A DNA stretch of 64,000 nucleotides from Edolisoma coerulescens. Taxonomy: Eukaryota; Chordata; Aves; Passeriformes; Campephagidae. The notes below the pieces were generated by a model. That model was not told the origin of the DNA and did no database searches. It saw only the letters and a list, made by a program, of their open reading frames with translations. Positions 24,917-38,300 of the stretch are shown piece by piece. The DNA lies in contig VWZW01005525.1 in assembly GCA_013397115.1 (NCBI GenBank), forward strand, positions 1 through 64,000, written 5' to 3'. Position 1 is the first letter of the stretch. Each line of letters opens with the position of its first letter. A program made the translations under genes and the position numbers.

Positions 24917-27900
24917 GTGATAGTGATAAGAAAGGAATTCAGACTACAAGTATTTCTTACTGTTCTTGGTTTTGTTTTCATGGATTTTGACATTTCTCAG
25001 TTGAATTTAAATATATACACTTCACTTGTTTCTTGAAAAGAAAGAACATAAAATCCCTTTTCCTTTTATAGATAAAATGTAAACAGATTTTGTAGATCAC
25101 CTCTCTTTCAAAACAGACTTTTCTTAAATTTCCTCTGCTGAATTATCGTGATGTGACATAGCATATCTAGCTACACCTGTCAAGCTGTGTAACACTGCTT
25201 TCTGTAACATGATAGTGCATGGCTGATGTGACAGGAAATTGAATAGGGCAACACAAAGTTTCCAAACAGGAATTTTACCGAGAAAACATTGTCTTTGCTG
25301 AAAGCCACTTAAAAAAACACATATCTAATCCCTTGTGCAATTTGCTCCATCTTCAGTTCCAAATGCAAAATGGCTGTACTTAGCTGCAGCCATCTGAAGG
25401 TGTTTAATAGACTGTGCTTTTCTTTGCAAATAATTGTGTTCTGGCAAAAATTAACTATGCTTATAGCAACCGAATTAGCCAGGAAGTTTTCTGTAACAAG
25501 TTGGTTTTAGGCCAAATGCATTTCAGACTAAGAGCTCACTAACACTGAGACAGGTTGAAAAGCCAATCTCTCCACACTATTCTATTTTAATAGTTTAGTT
25601 TATTCAGCTTCATAAAGGTTATTTCTCATCCTTATGCTCAGGAAAGCATGGTACCTATAAAGAACTGGATTTATACACATCAAAATAAGTAGCAGAGTGT
25701 TGAGTACAGCGGAGGCATTGTCAGATAGAGGGGGATTTATATTTCAACAGCAACTCTTCTCAATATTTTTGTCATCACCTCCTATTTCATCCACAGAGCT
25801 CATGTGGGTACACGGAGATTGAGCCTGTCTTTAAATCAAAATTAAACAAAGATTTTTTTTTTCTGCTTTATGGACAGATGGCAGCTTATTACAGGTATTC
25901 TCAAATGGTTTCTCTGTGCTTATGTGGACATATGTCAATGAAAAGTGAGTTGCAGTCAGGCTGGACTCTTGATTGGAGACTATATATCAGTCGCTTTACT
26001 GATACATGAAAAGATTAATAAATTACTTTTCTCATAGTATGGGGAGCTTTCCATTATGATAAAACTACTAGATTAAATTAAGTCATTATATGTCATTAGA
26101 CTAAATATTGTGAGATCAATTCAATAAGGATTCATCTTTGACACATTTGTAATAGAACTCTTTCGAACTATCTTCTAGTTCTTAGGATCCCAGTACAAAA
26201 GTCTCGGAAGAGATGAAAATAATTAAACCTAAATCCTTTCTCGGGTGCGTAGTGGTATGCTCATCTGAATAGCCAACAATTTAAAGCAGACTCTTGGTAA
26301 GGCAGCATAGGCTGGTGTAAGTGGAATTGCAAGTGCTCAGAAAAGTGTTTCTGTTCTTCACCGAGATAGGAATTGCAAGCTTTGAGGAAATGCAATGCTC
26401 AGTTGCTCAGCTGCAACTTGGTAGTTTAAAGAGAAGCTCAAGTAAATCTCCTCAGCCCTCCTCTGAGAGAGAACAGGGAAATGGAGCAGTAGAAAATAAA
26501 CACTTAGAAACTAATCTGACCAGCTTTCATTGACGAATTAATTTATGTGGAATTACCCATTAAAGCTTCAGTCCTACTAATTACTGAGCATTCTTTCTTT
26601 TTTCCAGCAAAGCACTTAGGGAGGTACTTAAACTTAAACATAGCCATTCTTTGGGATTTGCTTGACTGAGCCAAACTACTCACTGCTTCACGGTATCAAA
26701 CATGAAAGTATGGTCTATGAATTTAGCTCCTTGCCATTTTCCCTTAAAACCCTTAAAATTACCTGCTCATTAAGTTTACAGTCTGTGAAGCTAAAGTGCA
26801 AATATTTATTGGACAAAGTAATCTCTTTGCTGCTTGCTGAAGGACACCAATAAAATGATACAATTTCTTCTAAGCTATTTAATATCTGACCTAATAAAAC
26901 TATAGACTATGATAAAAAAACCCAACAACACCCCCAATTCCTCAAGACGCTACATTTTTCCGTGCATATTTTATATTTCTTACTCCAATAGAGAAATGTT
27001 GAATACCAGTGACTGTTGTTATGAAATTACTCTGCTCCTAGACAAGACAAATATAAGGAACAGAGTTTGAGTTTTTAATGTTGTTTTAAGTATATCTAAA
27101 TAAGCGAGGAAGAGCACATATGTATCTGGCAATTTCAGATGAGGATAAATACTTACATTTAGATTTACAAGTTAAAGATAGTTAAATGTATAAGGAAGCT
27201 CATTTTTATTTTCCGAATAATTCTAGAAGACTGCTAATCCATGGAAAAGCAATGAGGTTGGCGGTCAAAATTTATTATTCTTCAAATGGTCTTATTGATA
27301 AGAACACATCAATCTCTTTTATTTTTTTAATTGCAGGCAAATATTCATGCTTCACTCAATACAGTGCAAGATCCAATATTAGGATGTGCAAAAGCTTTGG
27401 CTTCAGTTTTCTTCAGTGTTTAAATATCAACAATTCCATTTCCACCTTCCTCATGAATTTTTTTTTTCGTCACAGCTCTCTTTCCAAGTAGAAGAGCACA
27501 ATAGCAAATTGTATTTGGAGTTCAGTACAGATGTCCCGAACTTTATCATCTGGTGATATTCACTAAGAAAAATACATCAAGGTGTGTCCTTGATGATTCT
27601 CTTTTCTTCTCAAGTATGTCTTGGAAATACTAAACCTTGTCACAGGCAGAGGAATGTGCTGTACTCCGAAGATCTTTTGCATCCCAGTCGCTTACTTAAA
27701 ACTCTAAAATGTTTTCTCTGGAGTTCAAATGTTCATTGGGACTTTGATAAAAGTTTTTGGGTTATAGCATGACCTATTAAAATGACTGTGACTGAATGCT
27801 GCAAGAGGTCAGTGGATTTTCAACATTTTGGCTTTTATACAGACAGGCAGATAGAACCTGTTGTTCTTATGGAATGTGTTTTCCCTGGGGCTAGTAAGCA

Positions 27901-30900
27901 TACACACCTGGGAGAATGTCATGGAGACCTGTGTTAAAAATGGCAGTAGGTCAGAGATGTAGGAAGTGGGGAATCTGTGGCAAAAGTTGTTATGAGCCTA
28001 AGGGCTAGATATGTAGCCACATCTCTCTCTTAAGATTCTGCCAGGGTTCAGAGGTCATTGTGCAGAGCTTGGACTAACATTAAAAAAAAAAGTTTTGAAT
28101 ACTAATGGACCAAAAAATTAAAGTCCTGAAAAAGTATTTACTGGCAAATAAGCAGTGAGTTTATCCCCTCTTGGAAGAGACAGCACAAGGAAGGCAGACA
28201 GAATTCTTTAGAAGTCTTCTGACAATATTTAAGTTTTCATCTTTTCCAATCAATGTTTTTCAAGCACATTTTCAAGATTTGTAATGTAAACATTTGGCAA
28301 GTCAAAATTAAGCTGCAGCCTCAACCCATCTCTTTCCAAATGGCATTTTATTGAAGTAGTAGTTCCTCTTCCTTCATTGGCCAGGTTTCTTAAATGTTAT
28401 CCCTCTTTTTCCATTTTCACTCTCCAGTGCTCTGTGGATGAGATGTACTTGCAGTAGAGAGGGCTTGAGAGTCCTCAAATTCTCCTTCTCATGAGAAAAC
28501 TGGTGCATAAATGTTTGGGCCTTCCTGCTGTGTAAAAGTTCATCTGTCTGCTTCTGGAATGAGAAAAGAACTACAGTACAGGTTTTAATTTGAAAATGGA
28601 AAATTTATACGGAAATTGCCACAAAAAATGTAAACAGCAATTGATTTAAAATTTCACCTACAACAATGAGATCCTTCTCAAAAGGGCAGTGCTAGATGGG
28701 CAAAAAAATGTCATTGTTAGGGTATTTTAACAGAAATCTTCTTGAGCATTACATGATCTGTATATATCAGCTTATACTGCAGAAGTGGGCACATTTCATG
28801 GATTTTGTTTAAAAAAGGTAGAGTGAAATAGGTGATGTACTGCTGGAATTTTAATATTGAAGTTGGTAAATGAATGTAAACTTCTATTTGCACTATCTGG
28901 CATTTTTGTGCAGTATATTCATCAAAAACAAAGAGCAGACAAAAGCAGAGTAGGAGTCTATAAATGCCCTTCCTTTTCTTGCATTTCTGAGAAGCTCAAG
29001 AACAGAACACAATAGCTGCTTCCCAAGCCAAACAGAAAAAACACTGTAATTTCCCATGCGTTATTGAACACTTACACTGCAAGTAAATTTTAGAGCACAA
29101 GTGCAGACCACTGCTTTTAGAAAGCCTGTTTTGGTCTCAATGGCTGAATAATCTTTCTTTCAGTGATCAGGAAAAAAAGGTCTGACTGTATTGCTTTGGC
29201 ATTCTTGGGCATCAAGAATGGGCAGCATTTTAGGTAAAATGACCTCTATTTTACAGGACAAATATTACAACATCCTGAGTTGCCTGATTGTCTGACACCA
29301 GCAGTGACATGAGAATAGTGAAATAAGCCATATAAATATTCAAGAAGAGAGCATTTGCCTTAATACTTAATTTAGCTTTTATTTCCCCTTCTAAGTCTAC
29401 ATACAGACCTGCTATCAGAGAAGCAATTTACTTGAAAGCCATGCTTCCTAATGTTCTCATTGTGATTTTGTGTTTGCAGATCAAAGAGGAAATCTACCCG
29501 TAAGAAACTTTCTCAATTTATCACCTTGGTGGATTTCACATTTATTAAATTCTTATCCATTTGAGCCTATGCAAAACTCAATGTATAATTACCATCATTA
29601 TGTGTCATGCATAAGCTATGGCCTGACTTTTTTTACTGTCACAGGTGGTGCAATAGGTACAACAGGTCTTAGGAGCTCTTCTCAACTTTCTCACTATAGA
29701 TTTTGTATCTGTTTTGTTTGATTTAACCTTATCATTCAGATGTCAAAGCAAACGAATATATCTATTAAGAAAAATTAAAATTTATTATTTCAACCGGTTG
29801 GTAACTTCTTCCATGAAATATTGTCAGCTAGATCATGATGATATTTTCCTAGTGGGAAAAAAAATAAAAAGAGACCTGGAGGAAAATGGAAAGGCAGAAG
29901 GAAGCACAAGAGAAAAGGGCAAAACACTAAAAATTACTGAATTTGGTTGCCTCTACTTCTAAACAGACAACCTTTTTTTGTTTCCAGGAGAAGCAAACGC
30001 TTACTTTCAGAAATATTTAATCTTTTAGAAATGTTTAATCTTACCTAAAACCATGACTCATCCACTTATTTATGCTCTTAGTATTTTGAATCTCTATGAG
30101 GTTTTCATTGCATACTTTTTTCTTTTTTTCTGGATTCCTCCATAAGGTGGAAGGGGTTTTTTTCTGTAATGAAAAGAATGAGGAATTTTAAACCCCAGAT
30201 TACTGGAATAAGAGAATGTGTTGTGGGAAGATGGCAAATAGCAGTCATAAATCATTTTCTTCACAGGAAAGGAAAGTGCTTTTCCATATTTTTGAAGATA
30301 CATTATTAACTGTATTGGCCTGACCTAATAGGACAATTCCTAGTTTATTTTAATTGGTTACTTTATCTGACAAAGCAAAAAAGGAACAGGATTTTCCTCA
30401 TAGTTTGAATTATTCCATAGTTTCATTTCATATGTTTTTTTTTTGCAATAGATAGACTGCTGGACGAAACAAATTCTACAGTGAACATCGGCACATCCTA
30501 AATGGTCAAGAATTGCAACTTTTAAGCTTGACATAAATTCTTTCAGAAAATACACTGACAGTTTTCCTTAACCACACTGATTAGGATATGTGCAATGTTT
30601 ATTTTGGAAAGGTCACATACGCTACATGAAAAAACAGGAAGAAGAAAATTGTTAGGAAATAACACAAAACTTTTATATGTGAACTGTCTTTATCTTCTAA
30701 AGAATGACCTCAAAGCAGCAATGGCATATCTTATTTGGCAAAATACTTTAAATTAACCTGCACCCAACAATAGAATCATCTTGACCTGAATGATAGCATT
30801 TCCAGTAAAACACTGTTTTCCTTGTTTCCCTGTCCTACTACGAAATATGCTCCTGCAAGATGCATTGACCACACAGTCTCAGCTATGGTGTTTGCTTTCA

Positions 30901-31584
30901 CCCTAATGTCTGCAGTAGCTGTGCATCCCTTTGGGGCAAGAGGAACATTAGAGGTACAAAAGTAGTGATATTCCATTCCAGTGCAGTGTAATGCAATGAA
31001 AATCTCAAAATACATTAATATTTTAAAATACTGAAATTACCACTCCAGCAATAATGAACTATTAACCACTGCAAAGATATTCTAAGAGGAAAAAAGGTCC
31101 CATGGTGGTTTCTGCTCCCACTGAAATGAAGAAAGAAGTTAGTTACTGAAATTCTAAGGAATGGCAATTTTCCACTGGCCAGAGTAAAGGAAGGGACATG
31201 TATCTTTAGCACTTGTTACTCTTCTTTGCTTGCTCTCTATCAGATAAAAGAAAGACAGCCATGAAAAATAACAGTGAAATATTTGGAGTTACTGTGTTAG
31301 TAATGCATGCAGCTTCCAGAATACTACAGATAAGAGCTAGAAATATCAAAAAAGACTAAAGAAGAAAGAATAACAAATGTGACTTAAGAATTAAATGATG
31401 GCTATTCCTTATCACCTCAGTACATTTCTAAGCAAAATGCATAAGACGAGGGTCCTCAGGATAAATACAATATTTAAAATAAAAATTTTCAAATTCATCT
31501 GTCTGAATTACAATGTAAAATAATAATAACAATTATGACAATATGATTATATTAAAATATTCAAGAAGAATATTATAATTGAAT
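24917..31584. other. Unique AT-rich DNA, no gene seen
   Basis: No coding exon, RNA gene or mobile element recognised. 25355-25560 is less AT-biased and free of low-complexity runs, which would suit a conserved noncoding element, but this is not testable here. All open frames are about 100 codons or fewer and unremarkable. Confidence 0.5.
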
Positions 31585-32975
31585 CTGATCTCATATGCTT
31601 GCAAACAAAAAGCACGGGTATGTAGGGAAAAATCCAGAGAGGCTGAGACACCAACTGAGTTTCAATTAGAAAGGAACACAAAAGGCAACATTAAATGGTT
31701 CTATAAATACGCTGTAAATAAGAGGAAAACAAAGAGAAGAATAATTGCATTACCAAGTGTGAGAGAGAGGAAATAATAGATGGCACAGAAAAAAAGGCTG
31801 AAATATTTAATGCCTTTCAGCTTATTTAATCTTTACCAAAACATTAAATTTTGACTAGCTACTTGACTTTATTTAAAAGATAGGAACACAATGCAAATCA
31901 GAATAGACTCAAAAATATGCAGTTAGAAAAGTCTGAATTGTCGTGTACTTTTCTGAAGCAATCTCTAAGTTTTTATTGTCATCCCCAATGACTGAAGGAA
32001 AGCAACTTCAGGAACTATCTTTAGTAGAAGGGGAAAACTCAGAAATTCTCTTCCTTTTCATCTCTGGAAAGAGTCAGGGTGAAATTATTAGATAATCAAA
32101 TATATGCCTGAAAATACTAAAGTAGGAGAAAATAATTAAACTTGGGTTGGCAAGCCCTAATTATGTTTAAATTTTTCCAAGTTCTTTCTTTGACAGAATA
32201 CAGTGAGTAGGGGAAGAATTCTTGTTTGAATATTTACAATGTGCAATGTTTTTGGTACTATTCAAATAGCTTGGCTCCTAAAAAAGCTAAAGAAATACTG
32301 CTATAGATGTAACTTACATCAGTGGCATTTTTACAACAAATGGACTGCTTCATGTACAACAAATTTGAGCAGTATGTCTCAAAAAGAATTATCAATATGT
32401 GTCTCAAATTGGGAAAGGATGTCTTGCAGATAGGATTTACTGTAGGCCAAGCTCCACTTAACAGTTTCAGCAATTTGGATGTCAGAGTGACATTTTCACT
32501 GGGAACTGCAAAGAACAGGACTTGCAAGCTCTTTGGTGAATATGATCATAAATCAAAATGATCTTGGCTAATTGGAGAGAAAGCAAGAAATTGACAAGAG
32601 CAAATTAAATGAAAGCACGAGCACAGATCCATAGTTCGAAGAGAGTATTTAAATGCACTCATACAAAAAGAGACCTGTCCAGGAGTACAGAAAAGAATCT
32701 AAGGGTTATAATGTCTTTGAAATTAAATGAGTCAGCTACAGGTTTCCATTACAAAAACATTAAATAGGCAATGCAGGTCAGAGCTTCAGCAACAGCAGTA
32801 TCCTGTGTAGGACATGGAAAATAAGTATCGCCTTCTATTAGTACTGATGAAACTGGAGACAAGTTTATGTACACTCACTTTTAGGAAAAAATAGAAAAGG
32901 TTTTTTAATTGTATGGATGATGAAACACTGGAGCAGCCTAAATTACACTGTTGTGAAATCTCCCTCATTGTTGCT
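31585..32975 (+). mobile_element. Second ancient CR1 LINE remnant
   Basis: The left end encodes CREKSREAETPTEFQLE and KGNIKWFYKYAVNKRKTK (about 31620-31735), closely following the CR1 ORF2 linker block RKAKAQLELKLARDVKGNKKGFYKYI..KRK. DGTEKKAEIFNAF follows at about 31780-31820, matching the EKAEVLNAFFASVF block. After a poorly readable middle, a KLNESATGFH-like counterpart of the KLNMSQ block lies near 32720, and MKHWSSLNYTVVKSPSL (about 32915-32967) matches the C-terminal HWNRLPREVVESPSL block. Order and strand are consistent with one long-dead element. The middle third (31.85-32.6 kb) is assigned by position more than by match. Confidence 0.75.
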
Positions 32976-33356
32976 AATTATTGTATTTGAATTGAAGAAA
33001 GAAGAAATAATGGTTTTATCCTAATGTTTATTTGATCCAGCATGTTGGATCTATTTCTTTTAAACAAGTAGTTGCTCAGTGAACTTGAGGTGTAAGCTTT
33101 CAATGGATACCAAAATGTATGGATATTATAATCTGTTTTTGTCTAGTGTAAGATTAACTGGAATGCTTTTCAGTCTTGCATTTTCTTTAGGCTACTCAGG
33201 ACTTGTATATAAGCAGATAGCCTTCATTTTCCACAAAGCTTTCTTAACATCCCCATGCCTCTTTTGATCATTTTGATTGTTGTAGAATCATACTTGCTTA
33301 AGAAACAGATATTAAAATCAAATTCATATCCTTATACAAACCTAAATAACAGTGTT

Positions 33357-33402
33357 ATTATATATTTATATTTATTTATATAAATATATATNTTATATTT
33401 CC
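33357..33402. repeat. AT-rich low-complexity run with one N
   Basis: Irregular TATATTTA units. The single undetermined base at 33393 lies inside, consistent with sequencing difficulty. Confidence 0.85.
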
Positions 33403-36400
33403 TTATAAAAACAAAATAAGAGTGCAGATCTTTGTTTTCATAGCTTCACAAAAGCCAAAATTTTATTAGCATTTGCAATTAAGTTTAGTGATTAAATGAA
33501 GAAACCCAAACATAATAAAAAAATATTTTATTGGTTTCATACAGTAGCTATGTAAAACTTTGAATGGTGTTGTATAATAAAGGTTTGAATCCTCCTAGAT
33601 GTACACCTTTGACCCAATTCATCAGGGTTAGGTATAACGAAATTAAAGATCGAATGCTGTACAAGTGTAATCTTGCATGACAGAAGTATCTCCCTGTTCC
33701 AAAGATTTCGTCAGTAGTTCAGCTATATGGATAGTGGATGTTAGTAAAAAGAGGTTTGGCTTTATTTTTTTTCCTTTACCTTTTGAACACCTAGTGAATA
33801 CTTGCAATATTGAAGTGTTCTGCTAGAAGGGATGGATCCTCAACTAGCGCTTCAATTATAGTGCAAATTGTGGAATAAGCAAGCGTTATTCAAACATTGC
33901 ATTGTTAACTATAGTTCTGTGAGCTCACAGGTGCAATAATGTTGTATCTCTCCAGTTATAGTCTGCATTTACTGTGATGAACTCTGAAGGCCAGAGAACT
34001 CTTTAATTCCCCTATAAAACATCTAAGGTGACTCATATATTTTATTTGTTTTTTAGAAATTCCAAAAGTATTTTTGGGTATATTAAAAATTCTTATTTTA
34101 TTTAATTAAGAGGTTTTAAACTTTAAAAAAAGCTCAACTTGGACTTTAATCTTTAAATACATAGTTTTACTTCATAGTCAAGTAAGGGGTTTAATGATTT
34201 TAAATTAAAAGGGAAGTTAGAGAAAGGTATTAAGTGAACAAGATTTTTTAATACAAAGTTACATATTTAATTTAAAAATTGTGTCAATAAAGCACTTTGA
34301 GACTTTACTTGAGACCAATTTACTTCTTTTTATACTACAGTTTCACAAACAAGAGAAAAATATACCATGAGTATTACACAGTGAATGGCATGGGCAAATG
34401 AGAGGCTGAGGTAACTCATCTTCAGGTGATAAAAGGTGATATCCAGACAATGAAACCCCGGTGATGACACAGATTTCATTCTATGCTCCAAAAGCAATCT
34501 CTACTACAGCCTGCATTTGCAATCAAAGTAATAGGCCTTGCCACATTACTTTGTGTGGTTAATAGTGTGCTATTAGGAAAATGTTTTTCATAAAAGTTAT
34601 ATGCTATTAATTAATCATGGAAATATACTGCTACTTTCATCTGCAATATTCCAAGTTATTTAATTATCAGCTAGTTGGGAAATGTCGATGCATCCATTTA
34701 AATTCAAACTGTTATTTATCTAGCATACAATCATAGCTGTATCCAATCTAAATTAAAAATGCATTGAAATGCACTGAAGACACTTTATTTAAAGTGTTAC
34801 CAAATATGTTACAGGAAGTAAAGCTGTGTAATTACTTAAGGGATCATATTTATAGTACTGGAGTATCCCAAGCATTAAATGGCTTTTGTAGTTGATTAAA
34901 TGTTGAAGTGATGCTGAGGTAGAACTGCCATCGCTGCCAATGTGCAACCCGTACATTTTTCTCCTGGTCTGTGAAATGCTGTGCTGGCTTCCTTTAGGGC
35001 TGTCCAATACTATCCCTTGAAACAGCAATGAATAATGGAAATTAGGGTTTACTTACAATGTGTGGAGGATTCAGCAAGTGGTACGAGAGATTAAAGAGCA
35101 TATAATGAAAAATTAGAAATCGAGAGGAAATAGCATCATGGCGGCAGAGGAGTGATGTACAATGCTAGAAAGAAATAGCTAAGGATGAAAGAAGGTAGAG
35201 GTGAAAAGGTCAGGGAGCAGAAAAACAAAGGGGACTTTATTTTATCTTGGAAATATTGCCTAGATACCTGACAAGAGGGTAGGGACACATAAGGAAAGAC
35301 ATTTTAAAAGAAACTTTATGAGCTCTGTAAAGACTGCAAATCAGTGGAGGTGGTTACGTCTTTATATAGTCATGAGCTAAATAATGGGTTTTTTACATGA
35401 TCACAATGCAGTCTGGGTATCATCCTCAGCAAAAACAGGATTCTGCCTCCCACAAACAGTGCAGCTGAATGAAATGCTGTTGGGCAACTCAGCAATAGGG
35501 CTATGTATGGTCAAGAAAAAGAGAAAAACTTATCAGAGAACCTACGAAATCTCCAAATAAATTACTAGTGGTCAGTAGTGACCACTGTGGTATGTTCCTT
35601 GCCTTCCTCACACAAATGTTGTGAGTGAATGGTATTTTTCTTATTCTTATGCATTAGTTCAATTAGTCCATACACAGTCTGTTTGTTCAGATTTTGCATA
35701 CAGAAAAAAAAAAGGAAAGGAAAGGAATGATAACTTGAGACAAAATAAAAAGGTTGGTTTTTTAATTTCTGCTTCATTTTCAGAACTCCCTTCTGACTCT
35801 TCTAATACTGTATTTGGAAACAACTGTTCTATGTATAGAATTATGATATTTTCAAATATCCTTTGGGGGAAAAGGCAAACAGACTGTGTGAAAATGAAGA
35901 ATATAAGAATACTATAAACAAAATTAGAAAGTGGTTCAAAGGTGCTCATTCACAATGTGGGAAATTAAATATGCAAATACATTATTATCACAGCGGTAGT
36001 TAACAAACAAATGAGTAGGAAAAAAACATTATGCCTTCTAATTCATCATTGTTTAGAAGACACCTGTGAGTTCTCTCTGAAAAATGACAATGCTGAGAAA
36101 TGCAGATGGTTGAATTTTGCCTTCTCTCAGTTGCTTCTCTTACATATTAATTACATGGAGGGAGGAGGCGAGAATGTTGCCTGTAAGAAGACATTATTTA
36201 AATACATATAACAAAAATTACATATAATTTAAATACTTATGTTAAATGGCTAAATAAAAGAATTAAAGTCATTTTTGCCTCTCACTCTTTTAACATGCTT
36301 TGCCTGTTCTTCAAAGCCATAGGAACTGCTAGAAACCCCATCTGAAAGGTTTTCATGGAAAATTTGAGCAGTTATACACTTGTGTTGCACTGCTTCTTTA

Positions 36401-38224
36401 ATGCTTCTTGACATGGTGGCACCTGAGAATCATGACATGTACTCAGAAAAAAATTATTATGTACACATAAATGACTTTCAAAAGAACACTATTTGCTTTT
36501 ATTTTTTAAGCCAACTGTTGCTGATATCATTTCACATTTCAGCCAACATAGTTTCATTGTTCTCTAAGATCTCAACTCAGAGATTAACTTTTCCACACAG
36601 CCAATTCTGGGTTAAGAGGAAAATTCCTTGTGTTTTAACTAGTGAACTGAAGTTGTCCCATGAAGGGTCTATAGGAATGTTAAGACAGCCAAGATCTACC
36701 CATTCTCCAACAAAACTTAATCTTTGAGAAAGACTGAAAGTATGATGTTGTCACTACCTGTCCTGTTCTTCAAGAAAATCTTTTAATACAAAAATGGGTT
36801 GAGTCTATTGGCCTTTAAACTTCAATGAGCCATTCAAAACTGGAAAGAGTATGGCAGAAAATAAAACTCTATTAATATATAAAGACCATTTAATGAACAT
36901 TTAGCAAGTGATAAACTTTGGCAATGCAAGGACGGTTTTTTAATCTAAGAGTGTAAATGATATAAACAGAAGAAAAGGTTCTACAAGTACTTGCAGCAAG
37001 TAGCTATTGTCACTGTTGTTTGGTTAATGTCTTTTAGGGGAAGCTTTCTGCATGAATACATTAGGTTGGTTTCGCATTTGGCTGTTAAAAACCGAGGGAA
37101 ATTGGGATAGTAGTAAAGACAAAAATCTACATGAGAATACTTTAAACAGTAGGGCCATAAACTTTTGAGGACAGAGTGTCTTTTGAGCTTGCTGAAGTAA
37201 ATGGTTAAAGGAATGAGGACAGTGTCAAGATAATTATGTCTTCAGAAAAAATTCAGCATAGCCAAATTAAATAGTCAACAGAGGGGTTTCACAGCCACAG
37301 GTAGGCATGGCAGAGCTTGACAGATGTTAAACTGGAAGGTACAAAGGAAAAGCTATCTACAATGTCTGCATTATTCAGAAAGGTACAGCTAGACACTTCT
37401 CACTCTTGTCAGTTCTTCAGCTTTCTTCTAACTTCAGAAGACAAGTGAAAAATTCTTTCCAAACATTTGTAAATAACACAAACACATTGGTCTGAGAAGA
37501 GTTACCTTGTACCTTATTATGTCAAGGCTAGGTTGTATTTTGTTATTGTAGACATTTTACTGCCTCCCTATTTTATATCAATAAAAGAGACCAAAGACTA
37601 AAATAAGAACTGGGCCTCTATGTCTTTACATGAGAAAATCTCAATTTTATTTTATATTTAATAAACACGTCTTTTATATACATCCTTATATTGTCACTAA
37701 TCATCATTTGAATATAGGCCTTTGCTATGATAGAGGCACTAATGAGGATGCTGGCAATTCATTTTAAGAGAAGCCATAAGAAGGAATTGACAGACTAGAC
37801 ATTGCATAAGCAGAGTCCTGGAAAGCCTATGCATCTTTCAGAAGCAAATATTAAATGGGATTGGCCAGGTGTGAAGTGATGGATCAGGAAACAAGCAGTG
37901 AAACAGGACCAGACCAGAATATTTGAGACAAATTTAAAGAATTTAAATTTCATCACTGCAATTTCCATGAGTAGGAGGGAGATATGGGAAAGCAAGCTAG
38001 GAGGTTTAGCAACTTCTGGAAATATTAACTTCTGATAAAATCTCACAAAGCAAAATTATTTTGATAGTCTATTCTCTTTCTTGCTTTGTACTTCAACAAA
38101 ATATCACAGGCCTTGCTTGGGTAGGCAGGATGGAGGGGAGTATCTGCTGAGAACCATAGGTACTAAACTTGTCTCAGTGTGATATTTGTAATTTGTTTTC
38201 ACAAGTATTCAATACATCCGCAGG

Positions 38225-38300
38225 TTTAGGGGTTTTGTTTGGTATGTTTTTTGTTTTGGTTTGGTTTGGGTTTTTTTAAAGAGAAGAAAGGAAAGAAAGA
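38225..38300. repeat. T/G-rich run followed by A/G-rich run
   Basis: GGTTTTG-like units to about 38277 and then GAAAGGAAAGAAAG-like units. Low complexity, noncoding. Confidence 0.8.

Noticed and set aside
24775..24993. Open frame of 72 codons on the minus strand
   Set aside because: It spans the 26-base N gap, so its reading frame is undefined.
37066..37110. TTAGGTTGGTTT resembling a mariner terminal inverted repeat
   Set aside because: Similarity ends after about a dozen bases and no inverted partner was found nearby.
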